Positions 9,209 to 18,076 are shown, counted from the stretch's first letter. The stretch is 54,357 nucleotides of DNA from an uncultured Bacilli bacterium (GCA_934091055.1 CAKOKN010000006.1:1-54357); one strand, 5' to 3'. Notes: a model not told the origin generated them from the sequence alone. Translations and numbers: made by a program.

Positions 9209-9237
9209 AGAGTAGATAGAGTTTCTATCTACTCTTA
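9209..9237 (+). terminator. Hairpin after leuS
   Basis: AGAGTAGATAG pairs with CTATCTACTCT around a short loop. The T-run is poor, so termination is likely but not certain. Two further hairpins of the C.U-mismatch family follow directly. Confidence 0.5.
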
Positions 9238-9238
9238 T

Positions 9239-9303
9239 CTTCTAAAGCCTAATATTAGTCTTTAGAAGGAAGATAAAGCCTTCACTAGGTTAGTCTTTAT
9301 CTT
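9239..9303 (+). repeat. C.U-mismatch tandem hairpins, locus A (two hairpins)
   Basis: Hairpin A1 has arms 9239-9247 and 9260-9268, and A2 has arms 9270-9278 and 9295-9303. The stems (CTTCTAAAG and AAGATAAAG) are unrelated to each other, but both close with G-C, then a C.U mismatch (9248/9259 and 9279/9294), then C-G and U-A. The tip sequence is GCCT...AGTC in both. Confidence 0.7.
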
Positions 9304-9373
9304 AAAAATTATTTAAATTATAAAAAAATCTTGAATAAGTAATAACTTAATGCTATAATTATATTGTTGTTAC

Positions 9374-9448
9374 TGCCCCGTAGCCAAGCGGTAAGGCACC
9401 AGACTCTGACTCTGGCATTCGTTAGTTCGAATCTAACCGGGGCAACCA
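9374..9448 (+). tRNA. tRNA-Gln(CTG)
   Basis: Acceptor TGCCCCG pairs with CGGGGCA, the anticodon loop is CTCTGAC with anticodon CTG (reads CAG), the T-arm has GTTCGAATC, and CCA is encoded. A promoter stands upstream: TTGAAT at 9331-9336, a 17-base spacer and TATAAT at 9354-9359. It is followed 273 bases later by gltX; in bacteria of this type GluRS usually mis-charges tRNA-Gln for GatCAB to amidate. Confidence 0.93.
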
Positions 9449-9459
9449 AATAAAAAAAT

Positions 9460-9483
9460 AGCCCTTAAACAAGGGCTTTATTT
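9460..9483. terminator. Terminator shared by tRNA-Gln and the YjcZ-like gene
   Basis: AGCCCTT pairs with AAGGGCT around AAAC and is followed by TTTATTTT on the plus strand. The minus-strand mini-gene stops at 9483, and an A-rich flank gives a T-run in that direction too. Confidence 0.75.
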
Positions 9484-9632
9484 TAACAGCCAGAACATTG
9501 GTTTCTGTTGCAGCCACAGCTACCATTATTCCAAAACAAAATAAAGAATATGATTAACACAATAATAATTATCCAGAAACCATTATTGGCTCCATAGCCA
9601 TAACCATAGTTAGGGTATCCACATCCATACAT
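9483..9632 (-). CDS. YjcZ-like Gly/Tyr/Cys mini-protein (putative sporulation protein)
   Basis: A 49-residue protein with a Gly-Tyr-rich head (MYGCGYPNYGYGYGANNG), one hydrophobic helix (FWIIIIVLIIFFILFW, about 19-34) and a cysteine-rich tail (CGCNRNQCSGC). Small YjcZ-family sporulation proteins have the same head-helix plan, though the Cys tail is unusual. AAAGGAG lies 10 bases before the ATG at 9632. It is divergent from gltX and convergent with tRNA-Gln. Function is inferred from composition only. Confidence 0.6.
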   Translation of the reverse strand: MYGCGYPNYGYGYGANNGFWIIIIVLIIFFILFWNNGSCGCNRNQCSGC

Positions 9633-9721
9633 ACAAACATTTCTCCTTTCAATATATTATATTAAATAAAATATATGATGAATATAATGGATACCCAAGT
9701 TAATAAAAAAGAGGTGAAAAT

Positions 9722-11374
9722 ATGACAAATAAAGATTTAGCAGACTTAATATTTCCAAATGTTACTAAGACAGTAGAAGACTATGAGAGAATGTATCCAG
9801 AAAGAAATTTACCTGAGGGAGCAGCAGTAACTAGATTTGCTCCATCACCTACTGGGTATATGCATATAGGAGGTTTCTATCAAGCACTTACTGATTATAT
9901 ATTAGCTAAGAATACTGATGGGGTTTTCTATCTAAGAAATGAAGATACTGATAAATTAAGAGAAGTAGATTCTGCAGTTGAATTAATAATGAAGACACTA
10001 GAAGAATATAATATCATTCCTGATGAATATGAATACAAAGGTAATATAGAAGGTTCTTATGGACCATATATTCAAAGTGAAAGAAAAGAAATATATCACG
10101 CCTATATAAAAAGACTAATCGAAATAGGAAGAGCATATCCTTGCTTCTGTACTAAAGAAGAATTAGAAGAACTAAGAAGAAGCCAAGAGGCTAATAAAAT
10201 GCGAACTGGATACTATGGAAGATATGCAAGATGTAGAAATATTAGTATCGAGACTGCTATTGAGAGAATTAAAAAAGGAGATCCATATATTATTAGATTT
10301 AAATCAGAAGGTGACTTTAATAACAAGATAATCTTCGAAGACTTATCTAAAGGAAAATTAAGTCTAAGTGAAAATGATTTAGATGAAATAATTATGAAGA
10401 GTGAGAGTATGCTACCAACTTATCATTTTGCACATGTAATAGATGATCATTTAATGCACACTACACATGTTGTAAGGGGAGAAGAATGGTTACCTAGTGT
10501 CACTAAACATATTGAAATGTTTAAAGCTTTAGGACTAAAACCACCTAAATACATACATACACCTCTAATTTTAAAGCAAGATGGTGATGTTAAGAGAAAG
10601 ATAAGTAAGAGAAAAGATCCTGAAGCAAGTATGAGTTACTATAAAGAAAAAGGTTATCCAACTATCGCAGTAATAGAATCATTAATGACAATAATTAACT
10701 CTAATTATGAAGAATGGCATACTGCTAATCCAGATAAAACTTTCTTAGATTTTAAGTTTTCACCTAAAAAGATGTCTCCATCAGGAGCGCTTTATGATCT
10801 AGAAAAGTTAAATAATATATCAAGAAATTATATTAGTAGCATTACTAAAGAAGAAGTATATGATAGTTTATCTAAATGGTCTAAAGAGTATGATAAAGAT
10901 TTTTATGAATTAATTACTAAGCATAAAGAGTATACTAAAGATATATTAAATATTGAAAGGGAACAAAAGAAACCTAGAAAAGATTATGCTAATTATTCTG
11001 AGATTAAGAGTAAGATATTCTATATGTATGATGAGTTATATAATCCTACTTCTTATGAATGGGGAAACATTACTGATAAGGAAGAAATAATTAAAATATT
11101 AAATACTTATATGGATAAGTATTATGATGTTACTGATAAAGAAGTATGGTTTAATAAAGTAAAAGAATTAACAGATAGTTTGGGTTACTGTAGTAATATT
11201 AAAGAATATAAAGCAAATCCTGATAATTATAAAGGATCAGTCGCAGATATTTCAACAGTACTTAGGGTAGCTTTGACTAGTAAGTGTATGACTCCAGACC
11301 TATATGAAATAATGAGATTATTAGGCAAAGATAGAATATTAAATAGAATAAAACATATAGAAGAAGAACTTTAG
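9722..11374 (+). CDS. gltX: Glutamyl-tRNA synthetase (probably non-discriminating)
   Basis: A 550-residue class I synthetase. The HIGH-equivalent is PSPTGYMHIGGF near residue 45, the KMSKS-equivalent is KRKISKRKDPE near 290, and HVVRGEEWLPSVTKH is the typical GluRS tRNA/ATP loop. It is longer than the usual 480-500 residues, with extra sequence after the catalytic core, as in some clostridial forms. The start ATG follows GAGGTG, and TATAAT lies at 9683-9688. A tRNA-Gln gene is nearby and no glnS is seen, which suits a non-discriminating enzyme supplying GatCAB; that part is inference. Confidence 0.95.
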   Translation: MTNKDLADLIFPNVTKTVEDYERMYPERNLPEGAAVTRFAPSPTGYMHIGGFYQALTDYILAKNTDGVFYLRNEDTDKLREVDSAVELIMKTLEEYNIIPDEYEYKGNIEGSYGPYIQSERKEIYHAYIKRLIEIGRAYPCFCTKEELEELRRSQEANKMRTGYYGRYARCRNISIETAIERIKKGDPYIIRFKSEGDFNNKIIFEDLSKGKLSLSENDLDEIIMKSESMLPTYHFAHVIDDHLMHTTHVVRGEEWLPSVTKHIEMFKALGLKPPKYIHTPLILKQDGDVKRKISKRKDPEASMSYYKEKGYPTIAVIESLMTIINSNYEEWHTANPDKTFLDFKFSPKKMSPSGALYDLEKLNNISRNYISSITKEEVYDSLSKWSKEYDKDFYELITKHKEYTKDILNIEREQKKPRKDYANYSEIKSKIFYMYDELYNPTSYEWGNITDKEEIIKILNTYMDKYYDVTDKEVWFNKVKELTDSLGYCSNIKEYKANPDNYKGSVADISTVLRVALTSKCMTPDLYEIMRLLGKDRILNRIKHIEEEL

Positions 11375-11388
11375 TTCTTTTTCTTTTT

Positions 11389-11441
11389 CTCTTTGAGCCT
11401 GTAGTCTCAAAGAGTGTAAGTAAGCCTAAGGTCTTCCTTAC
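11389..11441 (+). repeat. C.U-mismatch tandem hairpins, locus B (two hairpins)
   Basis: B1 has arms 11389-11397 and 11406-11414 with the mismatch at 11398/11405 and tip CCTGTAGT. B2 has outer arms 11416-11420 and 11437-11441, an inner AAG/CTT, the mismatch at 11425/11432 and tip CCTAAGGT. The pair sits directly after gltX. Confidence 0.7.
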
Positions 11442-11508
11442 AATAGTTATTTAAATATTTTATTTAATTTATGTTATAATTATATATAGATAGAAAGGAA
11501 GATAATTT

Positions 11509-12393
11509 ATGGAAAAAGCAAAAGTATATTTTACTAAAGAAATAACAAATGAAAGTCTAGTTAAGATATATAATGAACTAGGCATAGAATTAAAAGGCAA
11601 TGTTGCAGTAAAATTACATTCAGGAGAAAGAGACAATCAAAACTATCTTCATCCAGAACTAGTAAAAGATATCATTGATAGAGTAGGAGGTACTGTTGTA
11701 GAATGCAATACTGCCTATGATGGAGCTAGAAATACTACTGATAAACATCAAAAATTAATGACTGAACACGGTTGGAGTAAGTACTACAAAGTAGATATAA
11801 TGGATAGTGAAAAACCAGATCTAGTTCTTGATATTCCAAATGGAAAGACAATTAAGAAAGATTATGTTGGAAGTCATTTACCAAACTATGATAGCGTCTT
11901 AGTTTTATCACACTTTAAAGGCCATCCAATGGGTGGTTATGGAGGAGCCTTAAAGCAATTATCAATAGGTTTTGCTTCAAGTGCTGGTAAAGCCTATATA
12001 CATACTGCAGGAAAGACTACTGAGCCAAATAAACTATGGGATAATGTTGCAGAACAAGATAAATTTCTTGAGTCAATGGCAGATGCTGCTTTTGCAGTAC
12101 ATAATAAATTTAAAGACAATATCGCCTACATCAACATAATGAAAAATATCAGTGTTGACTGTGATTGTTGTGCAGTAGCAGAAGATCCTTGTATGCAAGA
12201 TATAGGAGTACTAGCAAGTCTAGATCCAGTAGCCGTTGATAAAGCTTGCTTAGACTTAGTCTACAATAGCAGTGACAAAGGAAAAGAACACTTAATAGAG
12301 AGAATAGAGTCAAGAAATGGTACTCATATAATAGAGGCCTCTATAGACTTAAATTTCGGAACAACCGACTATGAATTAATAAATATAGACTAA
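11509..12393 (+). CDS. DUF362 domain protein
   Basis: A 294-residue protein that is almost entirely a DUF362 domain: VAVKLHSGERDNQNYLHPE near residue 35, SVLVLSHFKGHPMGGYGGALK near 140, and cysteine motifs DCDCCAVAEDPCMQDIG near 215 followed by ASLDPVAVDKACLDL. The family often carries iron-sulfur clusters or sits beside ferredoxin domains, but no ferredoxin domain is attached here. The biochemical role is not known. It has its own promoter (TATAAT at 11475-11480) and RBS GAAAGGAAG, so it is probably monocistronic. Confidence 0.9.
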   Translation: MEKAKVYFTKEITNESLVKIYNELGIELKGNVAVKLHSGERDNQNYLHPELVKDIIDRVGGTVVECNTAYDGARNTTDKHQKLMTEHGWSKYYKVDIMDSEKPDLVLDIPNGKTIKKDYVGSHLPNYDSVLVLSHFKGHPMGGYGGALKQLSIGFASSAGKAYIHTAGKTTEPNKLWDNVAEQDKFLESMADAAFAVHNKFKDNIAYINIMKNISVDCDCCAVAEDPCMQDIGVLASLDPVAVDKACLDLVYNSSDKGKEHLIERIESRNGTHIIEASIDLNFGTTDYELINID

Positions 12394-12398
12394 ACATT

Positions 12399-12426
12399 AG
12401 AGAGTTTTTATAAAAAACTCTCTTTT
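12399..12426 (+). terminator. Terminator after the DUF362 gene
   Basis: AGAGAGTTTTT pairs with AAAAACTCTCT around ATA and is followed by TTTAT. Confidence 0.8.
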
Positions 12427-12556
12427 ATATACACATATTATGTCAAATACTCTTTATTTCTCATAAAATATATGGTATTATTTAATTACCACTATAGGTA
12501 GGTGATAAACCAAATAAAATAATTTCCAAAGAATAAAAAGAGGGTTTCAGAAAGGA

Positions 12557-14569
12557 ATGAAACTAAGAATGAAAGAAAAAAATACCAACCTAAAGTTAGA
12601 ATTTATGAAAGAATTATCAAATCGCTTTCCTACTAAAGATGATGCTGCGACCGAAATAATAAACTTAAATGCTATTTTAGCCTTACCACGAGGTCCAGAA
12701 CACTTTATGAGTGATTTACACGGTCAAGCAGACGCTTTTACTCACATCCTAAACAATTCAGCAGGAGGAATAAAATTCCGTATAGGACAACTATTTAGTG
12801 ACACACTAACAAAAGAAGAACAAGACGAATTAGCTACGCTAATATATTATCCAAAAGAAAAGATGGAAATTATTTTAAAACAAGTAGAAAACAAAGATAA
12901 ATGGTTTTATGATAACCTACTTAGAATAATTGAAGTAACTAAGAAATTTTCATCAAAATATACAAGAAGTAAAGTAAGAAAAGTATATCAAGATGATAAC
13001 TTAAGTTACATAGTAGATGAATTATTAAATAATAAAATAGAAGAAGAAAATAAAGAAGAGTATTATAAAGAAATAATAAATACTATTATAGGTCTAAATT
13101 ATGGTGAAAGACTAATAATAGTATTATCTTCGATTATTAAAAGATTATCAGTAGATGTTCTACATATAGTAGGAGATGTCTATGATAGGGGACCAGAGCC
13201 TCATAAAATTATGGATAGTCTAGAAAACTATCATACTGTCGATATCGAATGGGGCAACCACGATATCTTATGGATGGGGGCTTCTATTGGTAGTAATATC
13301 TGTGTATCAGGAGTTATAACTAACAGTGTTAGACATAACAACTTAGATATCCTAGAAGACATCTATGGTATTAATCTAAGACCTCTTGCTAACTTTGCAG
13401 AAAATACATATGAAGATGCTTTAGTATGGAAACCAAGAAAAACTACTGAAGAAGATTACTACAGCAACTATCTAGTAAAACAGTCTGCGAAAATACATAA
13501 AGCTATATCAGTTATTATGTATAAACTAGAGGGAACTTTTGCTCTAGAACATCCTGAATATAAAATGACTCATCGAAGACTACTAGATAAAATAGATTAT
13601 AAAAATAAAGAAATAACAATAGATGGAACTAAGTATCATCTTGAGGATGTAGATTTTCCTACAATAGATAAAGATAATCCCTATAAACTAACTAAAGAAG
13701 AAGAAAAAATTATAAACGATTTAGTAAAATCATTTTTAAATAGTGAAGCTCTTCAGAGACATATGAAAGTTTTTATAGATAAAGGAAGCATGTATAAAAT
13801 AGAGAATAATAACTTAATGTATCACGCTCTAGTACCATTAAATGAAGATGGTTCTCTAAAGAGAGTAGATATCAATAATCAAAGTCTATCAGGCAAAAGA
13901 CTATTTGACTATATTGATCTATTAGTAAGAAGATTATACTATAGTAGGGAAGATAATAGTCAAAAAGACTTAGATCTAATGTGGTACTTATGGTGTGGAC
14001 CAGATTCTCCATTCTTTGGTAAAGATAAAATGACTACTCTAGAAAGAGTATTAATTAAAGACAAGAAGTCTCATAAAGAAAAAAGAAATTACTACTATAA
14101 ATATCAAGAAGATAAAGAAGTAATGGAAAATATAATGAAGAATTTTGGTATTAAAGATACACAAAATGCTCATATAATAAATGGTCATATTCCAGTAGAA
14201 AAAATAAATGGTGAGACTCCAGTAAAGGCTGATGGAAAAGTAATAGTAATAGATGGTGGCTTTTCTAAAGCTTATCAAAAAACAACTGGAATAGCAGGTT
14301 ATACTCTAGTATCAGGATCAACAGGAATGCGAATTATTGCTCACGAACCATTTACTTCTCTTGAAGATGCAATCCAAAATAATGAAGATATTCACTATTC
14401 AATAGATCTTCAAGAACCATCAAAAAGACGAATCACTATTGCCCATACTGATAAAGGAATAGAGTTAAAAAAACAAATAGAAAATTTAAAACTATTAATA
14501 TCCTGTTATGATAGTGGACTTCTTTGTGAGAATAAAGATTTTAAATATGTAAAAGTCTTAAAAAAATAA
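12557..14569 (+). CDS. fbp: Fructose-1,6-bisphosphatase, class III
   Basis: A 670-residue FBPase of the Bacillus YydE-type class III, a metal-dependent phosphatase of gluconeogenesis. Calcineurin-like motifs are visible: HFMSDLHGQADAF near residue 55, VGDVYDRGPEPHK near 205, EWGNHDILWMGA near 230 and NGHIPVEKINGETP near 545. Full family length with no interruption. The start is uncertain: ATG 12557 has AAAGGA almost touching it, while ATG 12569 is 13 bases away. With the PPDK at 41926 it would allow glucose synthesis from pyruvate. Confidence 0.96.
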   Translation: MKLRMKEKNTNLKLEFMKELSNRFPTKDDAATEIINLNAILALPRGPEHFMSDLHGQADAFTHILNNSAGGIKFRIGQLFSDTLTKEEQDELATLIYYPKEKMEIILKQVENKDKWFYDNLLRIIEVTKKFSSKYTRSKVRKVYQDDNLSYIVDELLNNKIEEENKEEYYKEIINTIIGLNYGERLIIVLSSIIKRLSVDVLHIVGDVYDRGPEPHKIMDSLENYHTVDIEWGNHDILWMGASIGSNICVSGVITNSVRHNNLDILEDIYGINLRPLANFAENTYEDALVWKPRKTTEEDYYSNYLVKQSAKIHKAISVIMYKLEGTFALEHPEYKMTHRRLLDKIDYKNKEITIDGTKYHLEDVDFPTIDKDNPYKLTKEEEKIINDLVKSFLNSEALQRHMKVFIDKGSMYKIENNNLMYHALVPLNEDGSLKRVDINNQSLSGKRLFDYIDLLVRRLYYSREDNSQKDLDLMWYLWCGPDSPFFGKDKMTTLERVLIKDKKSHKEKRNYYYKYQEDKEVMENIMKNFGIKDTQNAHIINGHIPVEKINGETPVKADGKVIVIDGGFSKAYQKTTGIAGYTLVSGSTGMRIIAHEPFTSLEDAIQNNEDIHYSIDLQEPSKRRITIAHTDKGIELKKQIENLKLLISCYDSGLLCENKDFKYVKVLKK

Positions 14570-14575
14570 AAATAA

Positions 14576-14613
14576 AAGAAGATTTGTATTCAATATATAC
14601 ACTTCTTCTTTTA
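14576..14613. terminator. Bidirectional terminator between fbp and the HTH gene
   Basis: AAGAAG pairs with CTTCTT across a long AT-rich loop, flanked by A-run and T-run, between two convergent genes. Confidence 0.6.
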
Positions 14614-15048
14614 CTTCTCTTTACCACATAACTTAGATATAGATATTTTAAACTCTTTAGAGAATTTATAAATATTTGATGTGGATATACAAATAAGACC
14701 CTTCTCATATCTTGTTATACAAGGCTGAGTAACATTTAAAATTCGTGCCATATCTTCTTGAGAAAGACTATTTTTAATTCTTACTTCTTTTAAATTCTTA
14801 CCAAGTATTTTTAAATTAAAACCTTTTATCAAGTTATTCTTTCTTCTAACATTAGTAAGTCCAAGAACATAGTCAATAGAATAATCAAAATAATCAGCGA
14901 AAAAAGCTAAATAATTCAACGGTATAATATTAATACCAAGTTCCCAAAGTGAATAGGTAGAACGGTTAACACCAAGTATTTCTGCCATTCTAACTTGATT
15001 AATATCATTATCTTCTCTTATATCTCTTAATCTAAAAAAATCTATCAT
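14611..15048 (-). CDS. XRE-family regulator with two HTH domains
   Basis: A 145-residue protein with two similar Cro/C1-type helix-turn-helix units, about 7-60 (QVRMAEILGVNRSTYSLWELG) and 83-135 (QEDMARILNVTQPCITRYEKG). The ATG at 15048 is preferred over a TTG two codons upstream because AGGTGA lies seven bases before it. Tandem HTH domains in one chain could bind a direct-repeat operator without dimerising. It is divergent from the small membrane-protein genes at 15176-15914, which are candidate targets, but this is only positional inference. Confidence 0.85.
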   Translation of the reverse strand: MIDFFRLRDIREDNDINQVRMAEILGVNRSTYSLWELGINIIPLNYLAFFADYFDYSIDYVLGLTNVRRKNNLIKGFNLKILGKNLKEVRIKNSLSQEDMARILNVTQPCITRYEKGLICISTSNIYKFSKEFKISISKLCGKEK

Positions 15049-15175
15049 ATACAAATCACCTATATTAATTTTCCCATTATTGAGACAAAATATAGATAAT
15101 CTGCTATTTTTAGTTATAAATTTGGCTATTTTGTGTTATAATTATATATAGATGGTAATATTGGAGGAATTTATT

Positions 15176-15406
15176 ATGGAAAAACACGACGATAATAATA
15201 ATAATTTTAATAAAAGAATAATAGATTTTGGCCTATTCTATCAAATAGAAAATTCAAAAAATATATTAAAACTAATTACTAACAATATCAAGATAAATAA
15301 ACATATAAATAAAGAACAAAGTATTGATAAAGAAATAAAGTATTATCAAGATATTGAAAGAGAATTAGATTTAATTGATAGTATAGAAGAAATTATCAAT
15401 AACTAA
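15176..15406 (+). CDS. Small acidic hypothetical protein
   Basis: A 76-residue, Asn/Lys/Ile-rich soluble protein with probable helices (KEIKYYQDIERELDLIDSIEEI). The ATG at 15176 follows TTGGAGGA; an upstream GTG frame start lacks an RBS. TATAAT at 15137-15142 supplies a promoter. First gene of a three-gene run, divergent from the HTH regulator. I do not recognise it. Confidence 0.6.
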   Translation: MEKHDDNNNNFNKRIIDFGLFYQIENSKNILKLITNNIKINKHINKEQSIDKEIKYYQDIERELDLIDSIEEIINN

Positions 15407-15417
15407 AGGGGTACAAT

Positions 15418-15678
15418 ATGAATAAAGAGGAGATTGAATATATAATACTACTAATTATCATAATTATAATAATGCTTACATACAGTATTTATATTATAAT
15501 AAGTGAAAAGAAAAAAATAACTTATTATAAAAAGACCATATTATATGATAGTAATTATGATAAGTATAATAAGATGGTAAAAAAAATGAAAAAGGTAATA
15601 ATGAGAAAGAACCTGCAGTTGTTATATCTTAAACTACAAGTATCTATAAGGAGATTATTTATATGTCAGAAACACTAA
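15418..15678 (+). CDS. Small membrane protein, probably frameshifted at an A8 tract
   Basis: An 86-residue reading with one long hydrophobic helix (residues 8-29) and a basic tail. After the A8 run at 15579-15586 the open frame becomes Leu/Arg-rich and runs 16 bases into the next gene. One extra A would instead give a hydrophilic end, KNEKGNNEKEPAVVIS, stopping at 15632 just before the next gene's AAGGAG. That alternative looks more natural, so this is either a sequencing or assembly indel, a decayed gene, or a slippage switch. Start ATG after AAAGGGG. Confidence 0.5.
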   Translation: MNKEEIEYIILLIIIIIIMLTYSIYIIISEKKKITYYKKTILYDSNYDKYNKMVKKMKKVIMRKNLQLLYLKLQVSIRRLFICQKH

Positions 15679-15914
15679 CTATTCAAATAACTTTTTTTAG
15701 TTTATGTGTAATATCTAGTATAGTATTTTTAATATTTTATTTAAGAAATATTAATGAGGAAGTAAATTATGCCAAGTATATTAAAATAATCCAAAAAGAA
15801 AAAGAAGCTAATTTAAAATACTTAGAAGTAGGTAATAAGAAGATTAATAAAATAGAAAGTGCTATATTAGAGCATAAAAAAGTATTAGGTAAGCCACTAT
15901 TTAATAAAAAATAA
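15663..15914 (+). CDS. Small membrane-anchored protein with coiled-coil tail
   Basis: An 83-residue protein: one N-terminal membrane helix (about 7-27) followed by a charged helical segment (KIIQKEKEANLKYLEVGNKK). The start ATG at 15663 follows AAGGAG. Third gene of the run that begins at 15176; shape suggests a partner of the preceding single-span protein. Unrecognised. Confidence 0.55.
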   Translation: MSETLTIQITFFSLCVISSIVFLIFYLRNINEEVNYAKYIKIIQKEKEANLKYLEVGNKKINKIESAILEHKKVLGKPLFNKK

Positions 15915-15977
15915 AAAATTATATTGTCAAAAGAATATAATTGTGATAAAATAATATTGCATTCAAAAAATGTATAT

Positions 15978-16054
15978 GGCCTGTTGGTGAAGTGGCTTAA
16001 CACATTGCCCTCTCAAGGCAACATTCATGGATTCGAATTCCATACAGGTCACCA
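15978..16054 (+). tRNA. tRNA-Glu(CTC)
   Basis: Acceptor GGCCTGT pairs with ACAGGTC (one G.U), the anticodon loop is CTCTCAA with anticodon CTC (reads GAG), and CCA is encoded. Promoter TTGTCA at 15924-15929, 17-base spacer, TAAAAT at 15947-15952. Confidence 0.93.
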
Positions 16055-16066
16055 ATATGAGATTAG

Positions 16067-16086
16067 CTGAAAGAATACCTTTCAGT
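16067..16086. terminator. Terminator between tRNA-Glu and ylbJ
   Basis: CTGAAAG pairs with CTTTCAG and is followed by TTTTATT; it lies between convergent units and can serve both. Confidence 0.7.
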
Positions 16087-16090
16087 TTTA

Positions 16091-17014
16091 TTATGACAAT
16101 AAAAATATTATAATAGAAAGAATAAAAGATATAATTACTTGATAAATTCTTCCTTTAAAATAATTATAATACAAAATAGTATCATCTAAAACAGAGATAA
16201 CTTGTAGATGGATAGATAGTCCTCCAAAAGATAAGATGCAAGTAGATAATGCTACTTTATATATATCTTTAATTGGAGTATTAGCTAGACTAGCTAAACC
16301 GATAGTCATTTCTAGTATACTCCTAACAACAGTAGTTAAGTAAATATTTAAATTAAATATTTCAGATATCAAAGTACTTAGAATTAAAAATATAGTAACA
16401 CTAGCAGATACCATAAGTAGAGTATCAATAGCTTTTTTAGAACTAGAAGATAATACTTCAGTAAAGTGTTTATCCATAACATTAATAGTATATTTCTTAT
16501 CACTAGGAGTATTTCTTCTTCGAAATATAATTCCTATAATAACATTACTAAGAATAAGTGTTATTAGAATAATAACACCATACTTATTATTATTTAAGTA
16601 AAAAACACCAACTGTTTCTAGAACAAATAAAGGATTAGCAAAATGATTAAATAATAAGAGATGCTCGGCTTCTTCTTTAGTTATAAGACCTTGATCATAA
16701 GTAGTCTTAATGTTAACAGCATTAACAGGGAAACCCGATACTAAAGATAAAATAACTACTAGAGTAGCATTATAACTAATATTAAATAACTTAGAAATAA
16801 AATTAACTATAAATTTAGGTATATAGTCAGTAAATCTGTAACTAATTAAAATATTAGATAACACTATCATAGGAAACATTGAAGGTACTAAAGTATTAAA
16901 CCAAATATAAAAAGAATTAATAATCGTAGAAGACACAATTTCCTTATTTAAAAAAATAAATATAAGAACAATAAAACTACAAAAAGTAATTATTAAATTA
17001 GAATATTTTTTCAT
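16091..17014 (-). CDS. ylbJ: Sporulation integral membrane protein YlbJ
   Basis: A 307-residue polytopic protein with about eight spans. SLVSGFPVNAVNIKTTYDQGLITKEEAEHLLLFNHFANPLFV is the YlbJ / nucleoside-recognition (Gate) signature; split here it shows SGFP, then a short cytoplasmic loop, then FNHFANP. In B. subtilis ylbJ is a SigE-controlled gene needed for resistant spores. It lies head to head with a ylbL-like gene, as its neighbours do in Bacilli. Slightly shorter than the roughly 400-residue Bacillus protein. Confidence 0.85.
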   Translation of the reverse strand: MKKYSNLIITFCSFIVLIFIFLNKEIVSSTIINSFYIWFNTLVPSMFPMIVLSNILISYRFTDYIPKFIVNFISKLFNISYNATLVVILSLVSGFPVNAVNIKTTYDQGLITKEEAEHLLLFNHFANPLFVLETVGVFYLNNNKYGVIILITLILSNVIIGIIFRRRNTPSDKKYTINVMDKHFTEVLSSSSKKAIDTLLMVSASVTIFLILSTLISEIFNLNIYLTTVVRSILEMTIGLASLANTPIKDIYKVALSTCILSFGGLSIHLQVISVLDDTILYYNYFKGRIYQVIISFILSIIIFLLS

Positions 17015-17061
17015 AGTAAATTATATGATATAACAAGAAAAAAAGAAATGAGGAATACTAA

Positions 17062-18039
17062 ATGAAAAAAATATTAAAAGAAAATTTTAAATTTATATTA
17101 TTAATGATAATACTAGTATCACTTTTTTATATTAAACTTCCGTACTATATAATGGCTCCAGGTGGTACCATTGATATTACTGACAGAGTAGTAATGGATG
17201 ACTACCAAAAAAAAGAAGAGGGTAGCTTAAATATGCTATATGTAAGTGAATATGATGCCACTCCAATAACTTATATTGTAGCAAAATTAAGAGATTGGGA
17301 TACTCATAGTAAAGAAGATAGAAAAATATCAAATGAAAGTGAAAAAGAAGTTAGAGAAAGAAATAAAATAATGCGTGATACCTCACTAGATATAGCAACA
17401 TTAGTAGCCTATCAAGAAGCGGGTAAAAGAATTGAAGTAAAAGATAAAAAGAATGTTGTAGCTGCTACTACAGAAGATAATAATCTTAAAGTAGGAGATA
17501 TAATACTAGAAGTAGATGGCAGGAAGCAAGATAGTGTTGATGAAATAAGATCACTAATAAATACCAAGGAAGAAAATGATACTATAACTCTAAAAATATT
17601 AAGAGATAATAAAGAAATGGAAGTAGAAAGTAAAGTAACTATTGAGAACAATACTAAGATAATAGGAGTAGTAATTATTACAGAGTATGACTATGAAGCA
17701 GATCCTAAAATAGATATAAAATTTAAAGATAGCGAATCTGGCTCATCAGGAGGCCTAATGTTAACTCTTACTATATACAGTGCTATAAGTGGTGAAGATT
17801 TATTAAAGGGAAGAAATATTGCTGGAACAGGAACAATATCTACAGATGGTACAGTAGGAGAAATAGATGGCGTAAAATATAAAATAATGGGAGCAGCCCA
17901 AAATAATATTGATATTGTTCTAGTTCCAAGTGCTAATTATGAAGAAGCTCTAAAAACAAAAAACAAATATAACTACGACTTAGAAATTGTTAAAGTAGAT
18001 ACTTTTAAAGAAGCAGTAGATTACTTAAAAAACAACTAA
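17062..18039 (+). CDS. ylbL: YlbL/SepM-type PDZ-Lon serine protease
   Basis: A 325-residue membrane-anchored protease. An N-terminal helix (residues 10-27) leads to APGGTIDIT, a PDZ domain at about 130-215 (LKVGDIILEVDG) and a Lon-type proteolytic domain with the serine in SESGSSGGLML near residue 235 and the lysine in VKYKIMGA near 275 as the Ser-Lys dyad. Family members cleave extracytoplasmic peptides or membrane proteins. The start ATG follows ATGAGGA. It is divergent from ylbJ. Confidence 0.93.
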   Translation: MKKILKENFKFILLMIILVSLFYIKLPYYIMAPGGTIDITDRVVMDDYQKKEEGSLNMLYVSEYDATPITYIVAKLRDWDTHSKEDRKISNESEKEVRERNKIMRDTSLDIATLVAYQEAGKRIEVKDKKNVVAATTEDNNLKVGDIILEVDGRKQDSVDEIRSLINTKEENDTITLKILRDNKEMEVESKVTIENNTKIIGVVIITEYDYEADPKIDIKFKDSESGSSGGLMLTLTIYSAISGEDLLKGRNIAGTGTISTDGTVGEIDGVKYKIMGAAQNNIDIVLVPSANYEEALKTKNKYNYDLEIVKVDTFKEAVDYLKNN

Positions 18040-18067
18040 AAAAAGTCTTGAACATTCAAGACTTTAT
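18039..18067 (+). terminator. Terminator after ylbL
   Basis: AAAGTCTTGAA pairs with TTCAAGACTTT around CA. The T-run is short; it also faces the 3' end of tRNA-His. Confidence 0.65.
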
Positions 18068-18076
18068 ATTTATATC

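Noticed and set aside
9194..9721. T-box riboswitch in front of gltX or leuS
   Set aside because: No T-box sequence (TGGNACCGCG-like) is present; the hairpins belong to the C.U-mismatch family and to tRNA-Gln.
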